From Patiria miniata (lineage: Eukaryota > Echinodermata > Asteroidea > Valvatida > Asterinidae): a DNA stretch of 64,000 bases. The notes under the pieces are model-generated. The model ran no database searches and was not told the origin of the DNA. It was given only the letters and a program-made list of their open reading frames with translations. A program made the translations under genes and the position numbers. The stretch lies in assembly GCF_015706575.1 (NCBI RefSeq), contig NW_024037064.1:3471427-3535426 (forward strand), written 5' to 3'. Every line of letters begins with the position of its first letter. The stretch's first letter is position 1. Shown here in pieces: positions 20,834-32,445 of the stretch.

Positions 20834-21685
20834 GTGAGATGCAATTTAAAATACGTATTTTGAAGTTGAAACGTAGTCTCGTTCATATATCTTTTTTTTT
20901 ATTCAATTCAAGTAGAATATTATTACCATATTTTCAAATCGTTATGAATATAAATATATTACTCTTAAATAAAATAAGTATACTTTAAAGCAAAATTCGA
21001 ATAAAAACAATGCAGAGAAATTCAAGAAGTTGAAGCTTGTATAAACATGTCGTTAAACACAGGGAAACAATTGTAAGGGACATGATAATGAAAAACACAT
21101 ACCGATCAAAACAAATATGATAGGAAAACGAAAACAGAACAGGACAAAGAGACAGACAAACGGACACACAGTACAAAGTATTGCGTTATGAAAGTAAGTA
21201 CAGTTTTATAAAAGAAATATCAAAGATCGCAGAAAATTAGAGAAGTTGTCACAAATTGAAAACTCCAAGTTCACTTTTAGAAGCCTTTAAATTGACCAAC
21301 ACCATCCAAAGCATTCCAGGGACGCGGCCCGTAACATTTCAAAGTGCTCTTGGAGTGAGTCCTGCGAGTGTAGGGCAAGGGACATTGTGTTGTTACGTGA
21401 CCTAATTGGATACACCGTGAGTGTCTTAGACTGTGGTGAAAAAAAATGAGAAGGAACGAAAAGGGTTGTTCTGTTAACTTGAACATGAATATATCGGTAT
21501 GACTATTAATAAGATGGAATTTTTGCGTCAGGGTGATGTAAATCAAATTAGGTTTTTGCCCTTCACCGACGTATAAACGCTGTATATCCAGTGTGTTACC
21601 TCCCGAGTGCAAGTTGGAAAAAAATATCGGTATGACGTTTATTTGTGTTAACGAGTATAGCAAAAAGAGGTTGGGTGTGCTCCCG
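20834..21685 (+). other. Inter-unit intron after unit 2, left part
   Basis: Homologous to 44133-45180. It is interrupted at GTGTGCTCCCG by the LTR-element stack and resumes at 39424 (GTATAATGAG). About 40 bp of intron expected at the junction from unit 4 is missing. Confidence 0.65.
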
Positions 21686-22043
21686 TGGCGGCGCGTGGCG
21701 GCGCGCACCTGACCTGGTTTTGGGTCTGGCTCGCGCGCGCTCCGGAAATAGGCTCTACAAATAGGTTGGCTAAGTGGGGTTCTTGTGTTCAATTGCGCGT
21801 GAAAAACTTGGCTTGATTCCAGGGGTGGGATAAGTTGCTACAATTGTATACATTTGTTCAGACTGTGTGTATGTCTATGCTGAGAATTGATCAGTTCTGG
21901 TAGCGCTGCGGCAAGTTGTCCGCAGAGCCCGCTTGGCGAAATAAATGAGATCTTCCTTTAGAGTTAGAAATCTCGTCTGTGTGTCCCCTTTTCTTGCGTT
22001 TTGCTGGACTTGGCGGACAAGAGCCCAGTAGGATCCCGCTACA
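21686..22043 (+). repeat. 5' LTR of outer element (partial)
   Basis: It matches 39080-39423 closely from GCGCGCACCTGACCTGG to CGCTACA. The left ~80 bp of the LTR is absent. Confidence 0.85.
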
Positions 22044-22092
22044 AATGGTGGCAGCGGTGGGATATTGACGGGATTTTTGACTCAAGATTGAA

Positions 22093-22791
22093 ATGACGAA
22101 GTACACAACCGCAGATGAAATCGTGGACGCCATTTACGATGTCATGATTGACATTCGGAAGCTGGAGGATTCCTTGGAGCGGCAGATTTCTAGATCAGCC
22201 TATTCCTCGGACAGACGTGGACGTAATCCATGGGCCACGAGATCAGCGGTTGGTGAGTACCAAAGGAAATGCTTCAATAAAATTATCGCCGAATTGGAAG
22301 CGATGTTCAGCTCCGATGATTCTACCAGTGCGGATCAGGATGAAGATGAACGACGAGCAAGCCTGGTCAGTGGTCCAGGGGCAGAAGTTGATGTTAGGCC
22401 GGGTTGTCGCGTGAATGGGGAGACCACGAGTAGGGAGGCCGCTGCGAGCGATGATAGCCCTGCTGTTGACGTGGAGCCCCGTCCCGTGATACTGGCAAGC
22501 ATGGCAGCTGTCCATCGGACCGAGGTTCGTGGATGCACCGACTTTTCCAGTCCTGATCCAACTGCTGCGGAGAACTTTAGCTGCACATCGATAGCTCCAT
22601 CGTTGCGGACATCTCCATCGATGCACACTGATCAACCGTTGTGGACGGCTCCGCTGGTGCATGCCGATCAGCCGGAGCACGCTGAACTCATCGACCGCCG
22701 TACTGCCGGGACAGCAACTCAGACCACGGACAATCGACCACAAGACACTTACCTTCATGTTCAGGTGACGGCAACCGAGCTGGAGCGGCAC
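22093..22791 (+). pseudogene. Gag-like ORF of outer element
   Basis: Begins MTKYTTADEIVDAIYD shortly after the primer-binding region. The first ~80 residues are helical and charged. The rest is low-complexity, Ser/Thr/Asp-rich. No protease, RT or nucleocapsid motif. It stops being element sequence where the inner LTR begins at 22792. Gag assignment rests on position only; database similarity unknown. Confidence 0.5.
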
Positions 22792-23162
22792 TGTAGTGCC
22801 AGTTGATACGTCACCGTACTAATCAATGTATCAGAATTATACGGTCACGTGACCGATGATCAATTTATCGTTTTTCGTGGGCGCCGCCATCTTAGATCAG
22901 TCGTTGTTGTATGATAAACATTGTCTTATGGTTGTTACTCTTCCAGAACTTCTAGTGTTCTCGTGTTTCTGCACCAATCCGTCTCCTTTGCGTTCGAGAC
23001 CCAAGTTGCCGGATCGGACTCAAGCCTGGGATTAATCCAGTAATCCTTCGGGCTTGTCTTTTTACGAGGAATTCGGACCCGTAAGAAGTGAAGTCGGCCG
23101 CGGCAAGCACCGTCTCGGTTCACGCTTCGGACGCACGTGTAGATACACCGTGAAGCACTACA
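22792..23162 (+). repeat. 5' LTR of inner Gypsy element
   Basis: 371 bp, terminal inverted TGTAGTGC/GCACTACA. Aligns end to end with 37766-38137. Confidence 0.9.
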
Positions 23163-24106
23163 TTGGCGACGAGGATAGTTCGGAGCGGCACAGCAAGTAG
23201 CTTTCAGTACATTTAAAGCTTATTGTTGGGCCATCTCATGATCTCAATATTGGGTTTGATAAGGAATTAAACCAATTCAAAAATAAAAATAAAATAAAAT
23301 TAAAAAAGGGGGGGGGGGAAGCGGAAGGGAAAGTGGTTAAAGGCAAAGTTAAGACTGTCAGTGTCATGACCGTCCACAAAACAAATTAACACTACTGGTT
23401 AGCCCTCACTTTGGGTGCTTTGGCCGTATGATTTTTGAGAACTTGGGTCACTATAGCATACAGTCAGTTAGTGGTATGGCCTCTTTTTTTTTTTACAGTT
23501 TTCAACAAAAATTACCATGTTTACAACTGTCTATTTTTATTTCGCATCTTAATATAGAAATAGACGGGGCTGATTTTGTGGACTATATGCTGTTGGACTG
23601 TGGTTAGAAATACATGTGTGTGTTCTCTGCAGTCTATTGCACTAAACAAATAAAGCACGTCTGTGGTATCTCGGGTAACTTAATACCGTAACAGGTATTA
23701 TACAAGTAATATTCTTCAATTACTTTACCTTTTTTGTGATTTCTGTTTTAGCCAATGCATGTTGCTTGTGTTAATAAATAATTTAAACACAACAAAATAA
23801 AAAGCAACATCAAGAAAGCGTTTATGCCTAGAACGCATTCAGTCTGTTTTTTTTTGTTGGTGAAGAGAACGCATCCGTTGTATTACTGTGATATTTAAGC
23901 AAGGCATCCATTGTAATTTTGTTTTGCGATAATTTTTTCCAATTTATTTCTTGGTGAAAACAACCCATCTGTTGTGTTTTTGTTTGGGATATTTTTTTGT
24001 TCATGACTGGAGCATTCTGGAGCTGTGTACATGTAATTTGTCGTGCTACCGCGAGCAACTTTGTACGCCGTAAAAAAAATTTTTAGGGAAGATTTCTTTT
24101 TTCCTC
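23163..24106 (+). other. Leader of inner Gypsy element
   Basis: Starts TTGGCGACGAGGAT directly after the LTR, the expected place of the primer-binding site; I do not assign the tRNA. Then about 900 bp of AT-rich sequence with a poly-purine/G run near 23280-23320 and no recognisable gene. Confidence 0.55.
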
Positions 24107-24280
24107 ATGTCCAGACTAGTTCCTATAAATTTCGCAGGGGAGGTGGAGTTGCAGCAACTTCACGGGGTAGGGTCTAGGATTGCTAGAAATATCGTCCAAT
24201 ACAGGGAGGAGAATTTCCCAATAACTCCCGGTAACATTGAACACATACCCATGTTAAAACCCCTCGGAGAGGTTGTATAG
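24107..24280 (+). pseudogene. Helix-hairpin-helix motif at start of gag region (inner Gypsy)
   Basis: 57 residues from an ATG: INFAGEVELQQLHGVG, then ARNIVQYREENFPI. This matches the ComEA-type HhH pattern I-N-x-A-x-x-x-x-L-x-x-L-x-G-I/V-G...A-x-x-I-x-x-Y-R-E. The fold binds DNA or RNA backbone without sequence specificity. It is placed at the head of the gag region, so it may have served nucleic-acid packaging; that role is inference. Confidence 0.65.
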
Positions 24281-24502
24281 GTCAATCGACTTCACCACAG
24301 ACCCTAACTGTCAGCAGGCAACCATGCAGTCGGATCAAAGCCCGACTAGGGAGCTGGTGGCACCCGCGCAACAGGACAACCGCATCAGGTCGTCCAGTCA
24401 ACCAAAGCCATCAGAACCCCCGCCACATTCCGCAGAGGCCTTCGTGCAGAACATGTCGCAACACATTGACACTGCTCAAGCACGATGCAGACCTCGGGGT
24501 TA

Positions 24503-24880
24503 GGCCAAAAAAAAAAAATAAGTCGGTCTCTGGTCAGCGCGCGCGTCGATTTTAACCATGCGCGTCGATCTTTTTTTTCCAAAATGTTCCGCGGTAGCTC
24601 CAACAGCGCCCTCTATTTCCGCACCTCCTCATTTTTTTTTTTACCACAGAGCACCAAGGAATGGGAAATTGCACCAAGGCAAATGATCGAAAGCACCAAG
24701 GCAAATTATGGAGGACACCAATGTACACGAGGACACCAAAAAAGCAAAATAGTACCCACCTTGTCTGTACAATCCAAGCGTGAAGGGAAAAAAAAAGCCA
24801 AAAAAAAAAAAAAAAGCCGCGTGGCCGCGTCAATTCCGGAACTTTGGTCTGACCAGAGACCGAATATTTTTTTTTTGGCC
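24503..24880 (+). mobile_element. Harbinger-type MITE, copy 1
   Basis: 378 bp. Inverted tips GGCCAAAAAAAA then TCGGTCTCTGGTCAG at both ends, flanked by TTA on both sides (24500-24502, 24881-24883). A 3-bp TWA duplication with GG-starting tips is the PIF/Harbinger signature. It has poly-A/T stretches and no ORF. A second copy in reverse orientation lies at 51428-51811. Confidence 0.85.
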
Positions 24881-25364
24881 TTATGTATCACACAAACCTG
24901 GTAGTCCGGTGTCGCAAGACATGCCCCCATGGTCTTTTTACTCGGACAGATACACACCACCGCCCAAGTACATGTATGCATACCCACCCATTCCACCCCA
25001 AAACCCAAATGTAGGTACCTACCACCGCAGTCGGTGGCATACCGCCCTGACCCACCACAGCAATGGTATGGTCAAACTCCATATCCGTCACCAGATATGG
25101 TACCACCACTTCAGTATAGGCACCGTCCAGTGGTAATCCCGCAGTCGGCTACTCGCGCACCCCAGACTCGAGGTGTAACGCCGGATGACCGGAAACCACG
25201 AGTGCTCCCCAGGACGCTGGAGTTTGATGGCAAACTTGATTGGTCTCTTTACAAGCGGAAGTTTGAAACCTATGCAATGTCTGTTGGTTGGACAGAAAGT
25301 CAGAAAAAAGATTTGTTGATTTGGGGATTGACAGGGAAAGCTGCAGACTTCTACGTCCTTCTTA

Positions 25365-25365
<1 letters not shown>

Positions 25366-25396
<31 letters not shown>

Positions 25397-27340
25397 TTAT
25401 AGTGCGCAAATTCCATTTAAAATATGTTCAAATGCGCATTACAGTCATAAAAAAATGAACACTGATACAGGGTACAAAAAATCAATAAAAAGCTCTCATA
25501 AAAAGATGAGTTTTAAGTAATTGTTTAAAAACATTCAGGCTACTTGCTTCTCGGATATTTAATGGCAGTGCATTCCATAACTTAGGTGCATCACACTCAA
25601 ATGCACGATCACCAAGGGTGACCTTGGTTCGACTTGCTGAGTAACTGAGGAGTGTTTTGTCATTGGAAGATCTGAGATTGTAATTGGATGAAGATCGTTT
25701 TTGGATTAGATGGCATAAATATAAGGGAGCTAGACCATAAAGAATTTTATAAGTTATTAACAGAATTTTAAACTCAATCCTGAATCTCACCGGAAGCCAA
25801 TGTAAATCAAAAAACAGTGGGGTGATATGACAGTACTTGTAAGCGTTACAGACTAGTCTGGCGCAGGAATTTTGCACACGTTGAAGCTGTGATATTTGAA
25901 CGTCAGGCAATCCATAGAGAAGGCTATTGCAATAATCCAACCGACTAGAAATAAAAGAGTGAATTAACGTTTCCGTACATTCCCTGGTCAGATACTTTCT
26001 GATACGTCTAATATTATGTAAATAATAAAAAGCCGTACCACACGTTTTTGTGATATGAGTAGACATTGTCAAGTTTGCATCGAACCAGGCACCCAGACTC
26101 TTCACAACGGAGACAGGGGAAAGTCTGGACTCCCCAACATTGATGCTGTCAATATTAACCTTAGCCAATTGTTGGCGAGTACCTATGATAATAAATTCAG
26201 TTTTATCATCGTTTAACATCAACCCATTACTGAGCATCCATTTACGCACAACATGTATACAACCCTCCATTGCAGAAAGAGCAGACGCCTGGCTCGATGC
26301 ATCATCTGGGCAAAAGGAAAGATAAAGTTGCGTATCGTCAGCATAACAATGCACATCTGGAAGTTGAGTCTCAATAATTTCGAACAAACTACTGGTATAT
26401 AAAATAAACAACAAAGGACCTAAACAGGATCCTTGGGGTACACCCCACTCAAGGTCAAATTTCTGAGAAAGTTTGCCATGAACAGAGACCCGTTAAGATC
26501 TGTCAGACAAATAAGATTTAAACCAGAGGAGAACAGTCCCATCAATACCAAACTTGGACTTGAGCCTATTCAACAAAACTTCTAAAATTCTAAAGTATCG
26601 AAAGCAGAACTTAAATCAAGTAAGACTAATAAAGAAACATGTTGTTTGTCCATAGCCATTAGTAAATCGTTTTTAACTGTCAATAAGGCCGTCGCAGTAC
26701 TATGGTGACTACGGTAGGCCGACTGAGTAATTGGATATAAACCGTTCAATGTTAAATGAGATTGTAGTTGGAATGCGACTGCCTTTTCCACAAACTTAGA
26801 TATGAATTGAAGATTACTAACATGCCTAAAATGTTCCATCTTTAAGTCCAGACTAGGCTTTTTAAGCAATGGTAAAACCACTGCTGATTTCCAGGCCGCT
26901 GGGAAATGACCAGTACATAAAGAAGAATTGATCATTCTGGTTATAACAGGCAATAACAGATCTAAAGAACTCATAAGTAACTTCATTGGAATAGGGTCAA
27001 GGATACAACACTTTATACTAGAACCTAAAATGAGCTTACAAACACCATCTTCAAAAAGTTGCACAAAATCGGGCAATGTTCCCCCAGACCTAGGTGATGA
27101 GGGTGTGGAGGAAGATAACTGAGGTGAGCAGGTCTCATTACTCAATCTCAACCTGATATTGGAAATCTTTTGAACAAAGAAATTACCCATCTCATTCGCA
27201 AGAATGTAATCATCGGTGTGCGGTGGCACAAGAGAGCTTTTGTTAAGATTGAGCAGAGACCTGCTAACCTGAAACAATTTCCGTTGATCACTACTATTTT
27301 CATTAATCAAGATGAACGAAGACTTGTCCTACAGCCACCT
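25366..27340 (-). mobile_element. CR1/L2-like LINE, 5'-truncated
   Basis: Minus-strand LINE inside the inner Gypsy gag region. The 3' tail is (ATT)n preceded by ATTTGCGCACTATAA (25366-25420). RT palm and thumb at 25482-26470: WGVPQGSCLGPLLFILY, CYADDTQLYLSF, LHWLPVRFRIEFKILL, all typical of CR1/L2. RT fingers at 26582-27310: HFPAAWKSAVVLPLLKKP, QSAYRSHHSTATALL. One in-frame stop (SDRS*RVSVHG) and one frameshift after SAFDTLEF separate the two parts. No endonuclease, so truncated at about 27340; exact right edge and target duplication not found. Confidence 0.82.
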
Positions 27341-28379
27341 CATCTCAGAATTTAACAAGAGGTTTTAGAGTGAAGAACTTCCCGAGACCCTGCAGGCCCG
27401 TTTCCAATTGGAATGCCAAGAAGAAGGCGAGACCCTAAGAGACTGGGCCGATAAAATCCTCTCCTTGGCAGCCAAGGCCTACAAGGATTTGCCCGAGGCG
27501 TGGATCAGGAAGAATGCGATCATCAGGTTTTGCATGGGAAGCCTGGAAAAGGAAGCTGGTCAGAATGCCTGCATACAGCAACCTTAATCATTTGACGAGG
27601 CAATGGACAAGATGAAGTGGTTCCGCTGCATCAGCAAATAAGCAGGTGTCAGACATGTTCCGCAAAAAACAACCAAGTCCGCACCCCCAGTTAGGGCATA
27701 TAAATGCGCATCGTATGAGTTCGGCGAAACCGACCCTGGTTCCGAGGAAGAAGAAGGAGAAGATCTTAGGATAAGGAAATTGGAAGTGAGAAGGAAGCAG
27801 TTGACTCCCCAGCCTATCCTTAAAAGAGAAAGTGGCAACAAAACACCAGAGCCTTCACAGGATGTAGGGATAGCAGAGTTAGCTAAGCAGATGTCACAGA
27901 TGACAGTGGCTACATCAGCTTTGACCAAGCAGGTAGCTGCTTCTATCTCTGATCTTACTACAGAGATCAAGGGAATGTTCCGGGAGCTGGGACGACAGAG
28001 GAGCCTGAAGAGAACAGGACCTGAAGGGAAAAGAAACCAAGGTTCTTCGTTTCGAAGATGAGCTGCCAAAACCTCAAGGGACGAGACGGAGGCCGGGTTT
28101 TCGCCCCAGTAGATTGCGGCCAGGAGGACTCACCGCATCTGTTGAGCCCCCACTATGCCACACGCCTATTGCCACAGTAAATACCCAACCGCACCAGGTG
28201 TGCTATGCACATCAAAATACAGAAAACCACATCGGGACACAACAGAGGCAGAATATCCGCATCGGGATATTATCAGAGCAGAAGGGAAAATGCGATTTTC
28301 GAGATGGCAGAGGATGAATGCCCTGCCAATACGGAATTTGCAAAGACACCTACAGAGACAATAGAGGACATCGTCACCG

Positions 28380-28750
28380 TCAACCAAATCCAGTCAAGTG
28401 CAGTTTACCATGTACCAGTACAATTAGAGGACCAACATATCGAGGCAGTAATAGACACCGCGGCGGAATCTACCATACTGTCGGATCGTATTTTCAATAA
28501 ATTACATCCTAAACCAAAGGTACTCTCTAACATGAAATTTCACACTTCTGGGAGAGACTAAACAATGAATGGGTACAAGATCGGCCCAGTGTCTTTCGGG
28601 ATTGGCTCCACGGTACATCATGAAATAATACATGTCGCCCCAATTGAGGATGATATTTTGCTAGGGGTTGATTTCTTCAGGAGCCGAACTATGAAAATTG
28701 ATATGGGGACAAATCTCATGATGCTGGGAGAGGACACAGTGTCTATTCAG
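28380..28750 (+). pseudogene. Aspartic protease region of inner Gypsy element
   Basis: IEAVIDTAAESTILS holds the retropepsin active-site D-T-A/G-A, and DDILLGVDFF is the downstream I-L-L-G-x-D strand. Order after gag and before RT is as expected. Broken copy. Confidence 0.7.
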
Positions 28751-29199
28751 TTTTGGAACAAACCCAGGGAAACTAGGGTTTCCCGAGTGATGGTAGGAAA
28801 GAGGAGAGTTATCCCTCTAAACTCTGTCACTGCGGTTGTTGGTCAGCTAGAAGGGACAATGCCGGCTTGTAATTCCAAGATCTGCACACCGCAGTAAAGC
28901 CAGGCCGACATTATATGTTGCCAACGTCACAAACAGCTTTGTGGTGTTGAAGCCTGGGCAGGCTGTAGGACAAGCTGTGGAAGCTGATGCACTTCCCGAA
29001 ATTCATGACACCGCTTCTGAGTCAGAAACAGACTCACAAGGAACCATTGCCGAACGTGCACCGGTAGGTGATCAACACAATCCAAACACTAGCTCCGCAT
29101 TCGGGCTAGCTGATGACCCATGTGCGAATGTACCTGCACACCTGAGAGACATGCTGAAAGGTCCGAGGGAGAACTTACAGAAGAACAGTTCAGTCAGCT

Positions 29200-29824
29200 G
29201 AGAGATGTCACCTGTAACTTTTCTGACGTCTTTGAATCTCATATATATAATATCGGGACAGTCAAAGAGATTGAACATGGCGTTGACACTAGAGACGCAC
29301 CACCAATCAAGCAACGAATGAGAAGAACGCCAGTTCAGTTTGCTGGAGAGGAGGAGAAAGAGCTGGACAAAATGCTAGAGGCTGGAGTCATCCAACCTTC
29401 GGTCTCCGAATGGGCATCTCAGCCGGTTCTAGTTAGAAATAGGGACGGTACAGTCCGCTTTTGCGTTGACTATAGGGCCCTCAATAACATAACTGTTAGG
29501 GACGTTTACCCTCTCCCACTGGTCGAGGACTGTGTTGACACATTATCGGGAAACCGTTGGTTCTCGAAACTTGATGCTATCTGCGGATACTGGCAGGTCA
29601 ACTTGCGTAAAGAGGATCGCAAAAAGACGGCATTCATCACCAAATACGGCTTACTTGAGTTCACAAAAATGCCATTTGGCCTCTGCAATAGTGTTTCCAC
29701 GTTTTCCAGAGTAATCAACCTAATCCTCAGAGGCTTGAATTGGAAAACTGCCTTGGCTGAGGCACTAGAGCGCTTTAGGCAGCACGGACTTAAACTCAAA
29801 CCCAAAAAGTGTGTCTTCTTTTAA
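29200..29824 (+). pseudogene. Reverse transcriptase region of inner Gypsy element
   Basis: Gypsy RT signatures in order: GVIQPSVSEWASQPVLV, RFCVDYRALNNIT, YPLPLVEDCVDTL, WFSKLDAICGYWQV, FTKMPFGLCN. Broken copy. Confidence 0.82.
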
Positions 29825-30600
29825 AAAAAGGTGGAATTCTTAGGTAGAATTGTCGACGAAAACTCCATTGCAATCTCAGACGCAGATAAAAGTGCAGTGA
29901 AGTCCTGGTCATCACCTCAAAACACCAAGGATGTCGAGCGATTCCTAGGCTTTGTGAATTGCCACAGAGCCTTCATCCCTGTTTTTGTGGAACTTGCGGT
30001 TCCATTGTATGCCATCACAGGACGCAAAGAATTCCGTTGGGAGGAGGAGCAGGAGACGGCCTTCAATGCCCTAAGAGACAAGATGACGCAACCGCCTGTC
30101 CTTGCTCTGCTCTGCCTAAGAATTCCGTTGGGAGGAGGAGCAGGAGACGGCCTTCAATGCCCTAAGAGACAAGATGACGCAACCGCCTGTCCTTGCTCTG
30201 CCTAACGCGCACGACGAATTTGTCCTGGACACTGATGCGTCGAACACAGCCATTGGTGGAGAGTTGATACAAGTCCAGGACGGCCAGGAAAGAGTTGTCG
30301 CCTATGCGAGTTACGCCTTAACTCCTGAGCAGATAGAGACGCTACTGCACAACTCGTCAAGAACTACTAGCTATTGTGAGGCTCACACGCCAATTTCGAC
30401 ACCACCTTCTGGGGAAACCGTTCACTGTTCGCACAGACCACAACAGCCTAACATGGCTGTTAAGGTTCAAGGAACCCCAAAGTCAACTGGCCCGGTGGTT
30501 TGAGGAACTGAGCCAGTACAATATGACTCTTAAGCATCGTCGAGGGAGCCTTCATAGCAATGCTGATGCACTCTCGCGAACGGGAGATACATCAGATAGT
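29825..30600 (+). pseudogene. RNase H region of inner Gypsy element
   Basis: Connection segment VEFLGRIVDENSIAIS and WSSPQNTKDVERFLGF, then LDTDASNTAIGGELIQ (RNase H first Asp region) and VRTDHNSLTWLLRF, RWFEELSQYNMTLKHR, NADALSR. This is the Ty3/Gypsy order. Broken copy. Confidence 0.78.
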
Positions 30601-30705
30601 CACTTCATCCACGGAGTAGAATTGAAGGATCTACCGTGTGGAGGGTGCTCATACTGCACTAGGGCCCACACGCAGTGGTCAAGCTTCATCGAGTAGGTAG
30701 ACGAT

Positions 30706-32445
30706 GTGGTGCCTCGTTCCCGCTGCCAACGGGCCACTCTCTTCGCAGCGGAAGAGAGTAGTGACTTAGCCGCGTCCCGCGTCTGGGACCCTAAAGGCAA
30801 AATGCGACCAGAAACACCCACACTAGAAACAGTGATACACAGATTTCCTGATGGTACAATAACCTCACAAGTGAATATCCTATCAAAAGAGGGAACCAAG
30901 ATCATGGTAGTAGAGTTAGGGGACAAGAAGGAAAGTGTCTGGGGTCTGTCAGCAGAGGAAATCGAACAGGAACAAATCAAGGATCCGGATCTTGGCATAG
31001 CTATCAGCTGGCTAATGGAGAAAATTCAGCCTTCAGAGGGGAAGCTTTTTTCATCCAGTGCTGCAGCCAAGTTCTACTGGATTAACAGAGATCGTCTCCA
31101 CTTACGGAACAGCATTCTGTTCATTAAGGCTAAGGACAGCGACCAGGAATACTTAATCCTGCCACAAGGTTTAAGAGAAGCTGCCTTACGGTTACACCAT
31201 GATTTACCATCTGCAGGCCATCAAGGAATCAAACGCACAAAATTCCGGGTGAAGGAGAAGTTCTACTGGTATGGTATGGGAACAGAAGTCGAAAGGTATG
31301 TCATGTCGTGTGAGACATGTAACCGGAACGAGAAACCAAACCGTAAGAACAGGCACAGGTTCATTGAGTACCACGCAGGTGTCCCCATGGAACGCGTTCA
31401 CATCGACTTTATGGGCCCGCTACCCAAGACTAAACAAGGGAATGAGAATATACTGGTGATGGTTGACCAGTTCACCAAATGGGGGGAGATTGTATCTCTA
31501 CAGAGAGCAGAAGTGACAGCCCAGGCAGCGGTCAACTCATTTTTTTCCAGGTTCGGTGTCCCATTAAACATATTTTCGGATTAAGGTCGAAACTTCGAGA
31601 GCGAACTGCTTTCTGCTCTCTGCCGTGTTCTACAAATCCACAAAAAGCGGACAACACCATACAGGCTTTCCGTGAATGGCCAGGTAGAGCGGTACAATCG
31701 TACAATCATGGATGCCACCCGCTGCTTTGTCGGAAAGAGACAGGATGATTGGGATGTCTTCATACCTCAGTAAGCCGGAGCTATTAGAGCCACGGTGAAC
31801 AGGAGCACCGGCCAGACTCCCAATCGGATGATGTTGGGACGGGAGATAAACATGCCAGCAGACCTAATGTTTTCATCCGTTACACCAGAGGAGGATCTGT
31901 GTGTCAGTCAGTACATCCCGAAGTTGGTCAAGTCACTCCAAGACAGTCATCAGATTGCCCGTGAGAACCTCAAAGAAAATCAACGAAAAATGAAAAGAAA
32001 CTATGACCTGAGGATCCTGGAGAAACCTTACCAGGAAGGGGATCATGTGTTTGTCTTGGACAATACGGCCATTAAGGGGAAGTGCAAAAAGTTGAGTGCC
32101 CCCTGGAAAGGCCCAGGAGTCATCAGGGAGAGAATAACACCCTATCTCTTCAGAGTGCAGATGAGAAACAAAGTCATGGTGGTGAACCATGACAGGATGA
32201 AGCTCTGCCGCGACAGGCAACTTCCAGCATGGATCATAAACTACAAAGCCCCTGACACTAACCCATCTTACCTTATTCGTTATATTCAAACCACAAACCC
32301 CTCAACTACCATGGCAAGAAGGAAACTCAACCAAGAAACCAAGAGATCAATACATCAACTGAAGTCTAACCCGACTTCTCTCACAAATGCAATCGTAAAC
32401 CAAAGGAGGAACAAGTTGAAACCAACTAAAGTCACATGGTTGTAA
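30706..32445 (+). pseudogene. Integrase region of inner Gypsy element
   Basis: HHCC zinc-binding part (LHHDLPSAGHQG...SCETCNRNE), catalytic core start VHIDFMGPLPKTKQGNE, NSFFSRFGVP, and a C-terminal part with GDHVFVLDN and VNHDRMKLCRDR (GPY/F-like region and tail). Broken copy. Confidence 0.8.

Larger units (their letters stand above)
24281..28075 (+). pseudogene. Gag region of inner Gypsy element (with two insertions)
   Basis: Fossil. Segments with gag-like character lie at 24300-24500, 24884-25365 (Pro/Tyr/Gln-rich, then LEFDGKLDWSLYKRKF) and 27360-28075 (ARFQLECQEEGETLRDWA, a retrotransposon-gag helix, then a charged coiled-coil-like tail). A MITE (24503-24880) and a LINE (25366-27340) lie within it. 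No CCHC knuckle was clearly seen. Confidence 0.65.

Noticed and set aside
21277-21792. 171-residue minus-strand ORF
   Set aside because: It spans intron and LTR sequence with no domain; related units do not keep it open.
24552-25008. Minus-strand ORFs rich in Phe/Trp
   Set aside because: They translate the MITE's poly-A/T stretches and Gypsy sequence antisense.
25366-25396. Asn-rich protein end (poly-N)
   Set aside because: It is the AAT microsatellite tail of the minus-strand LINE.
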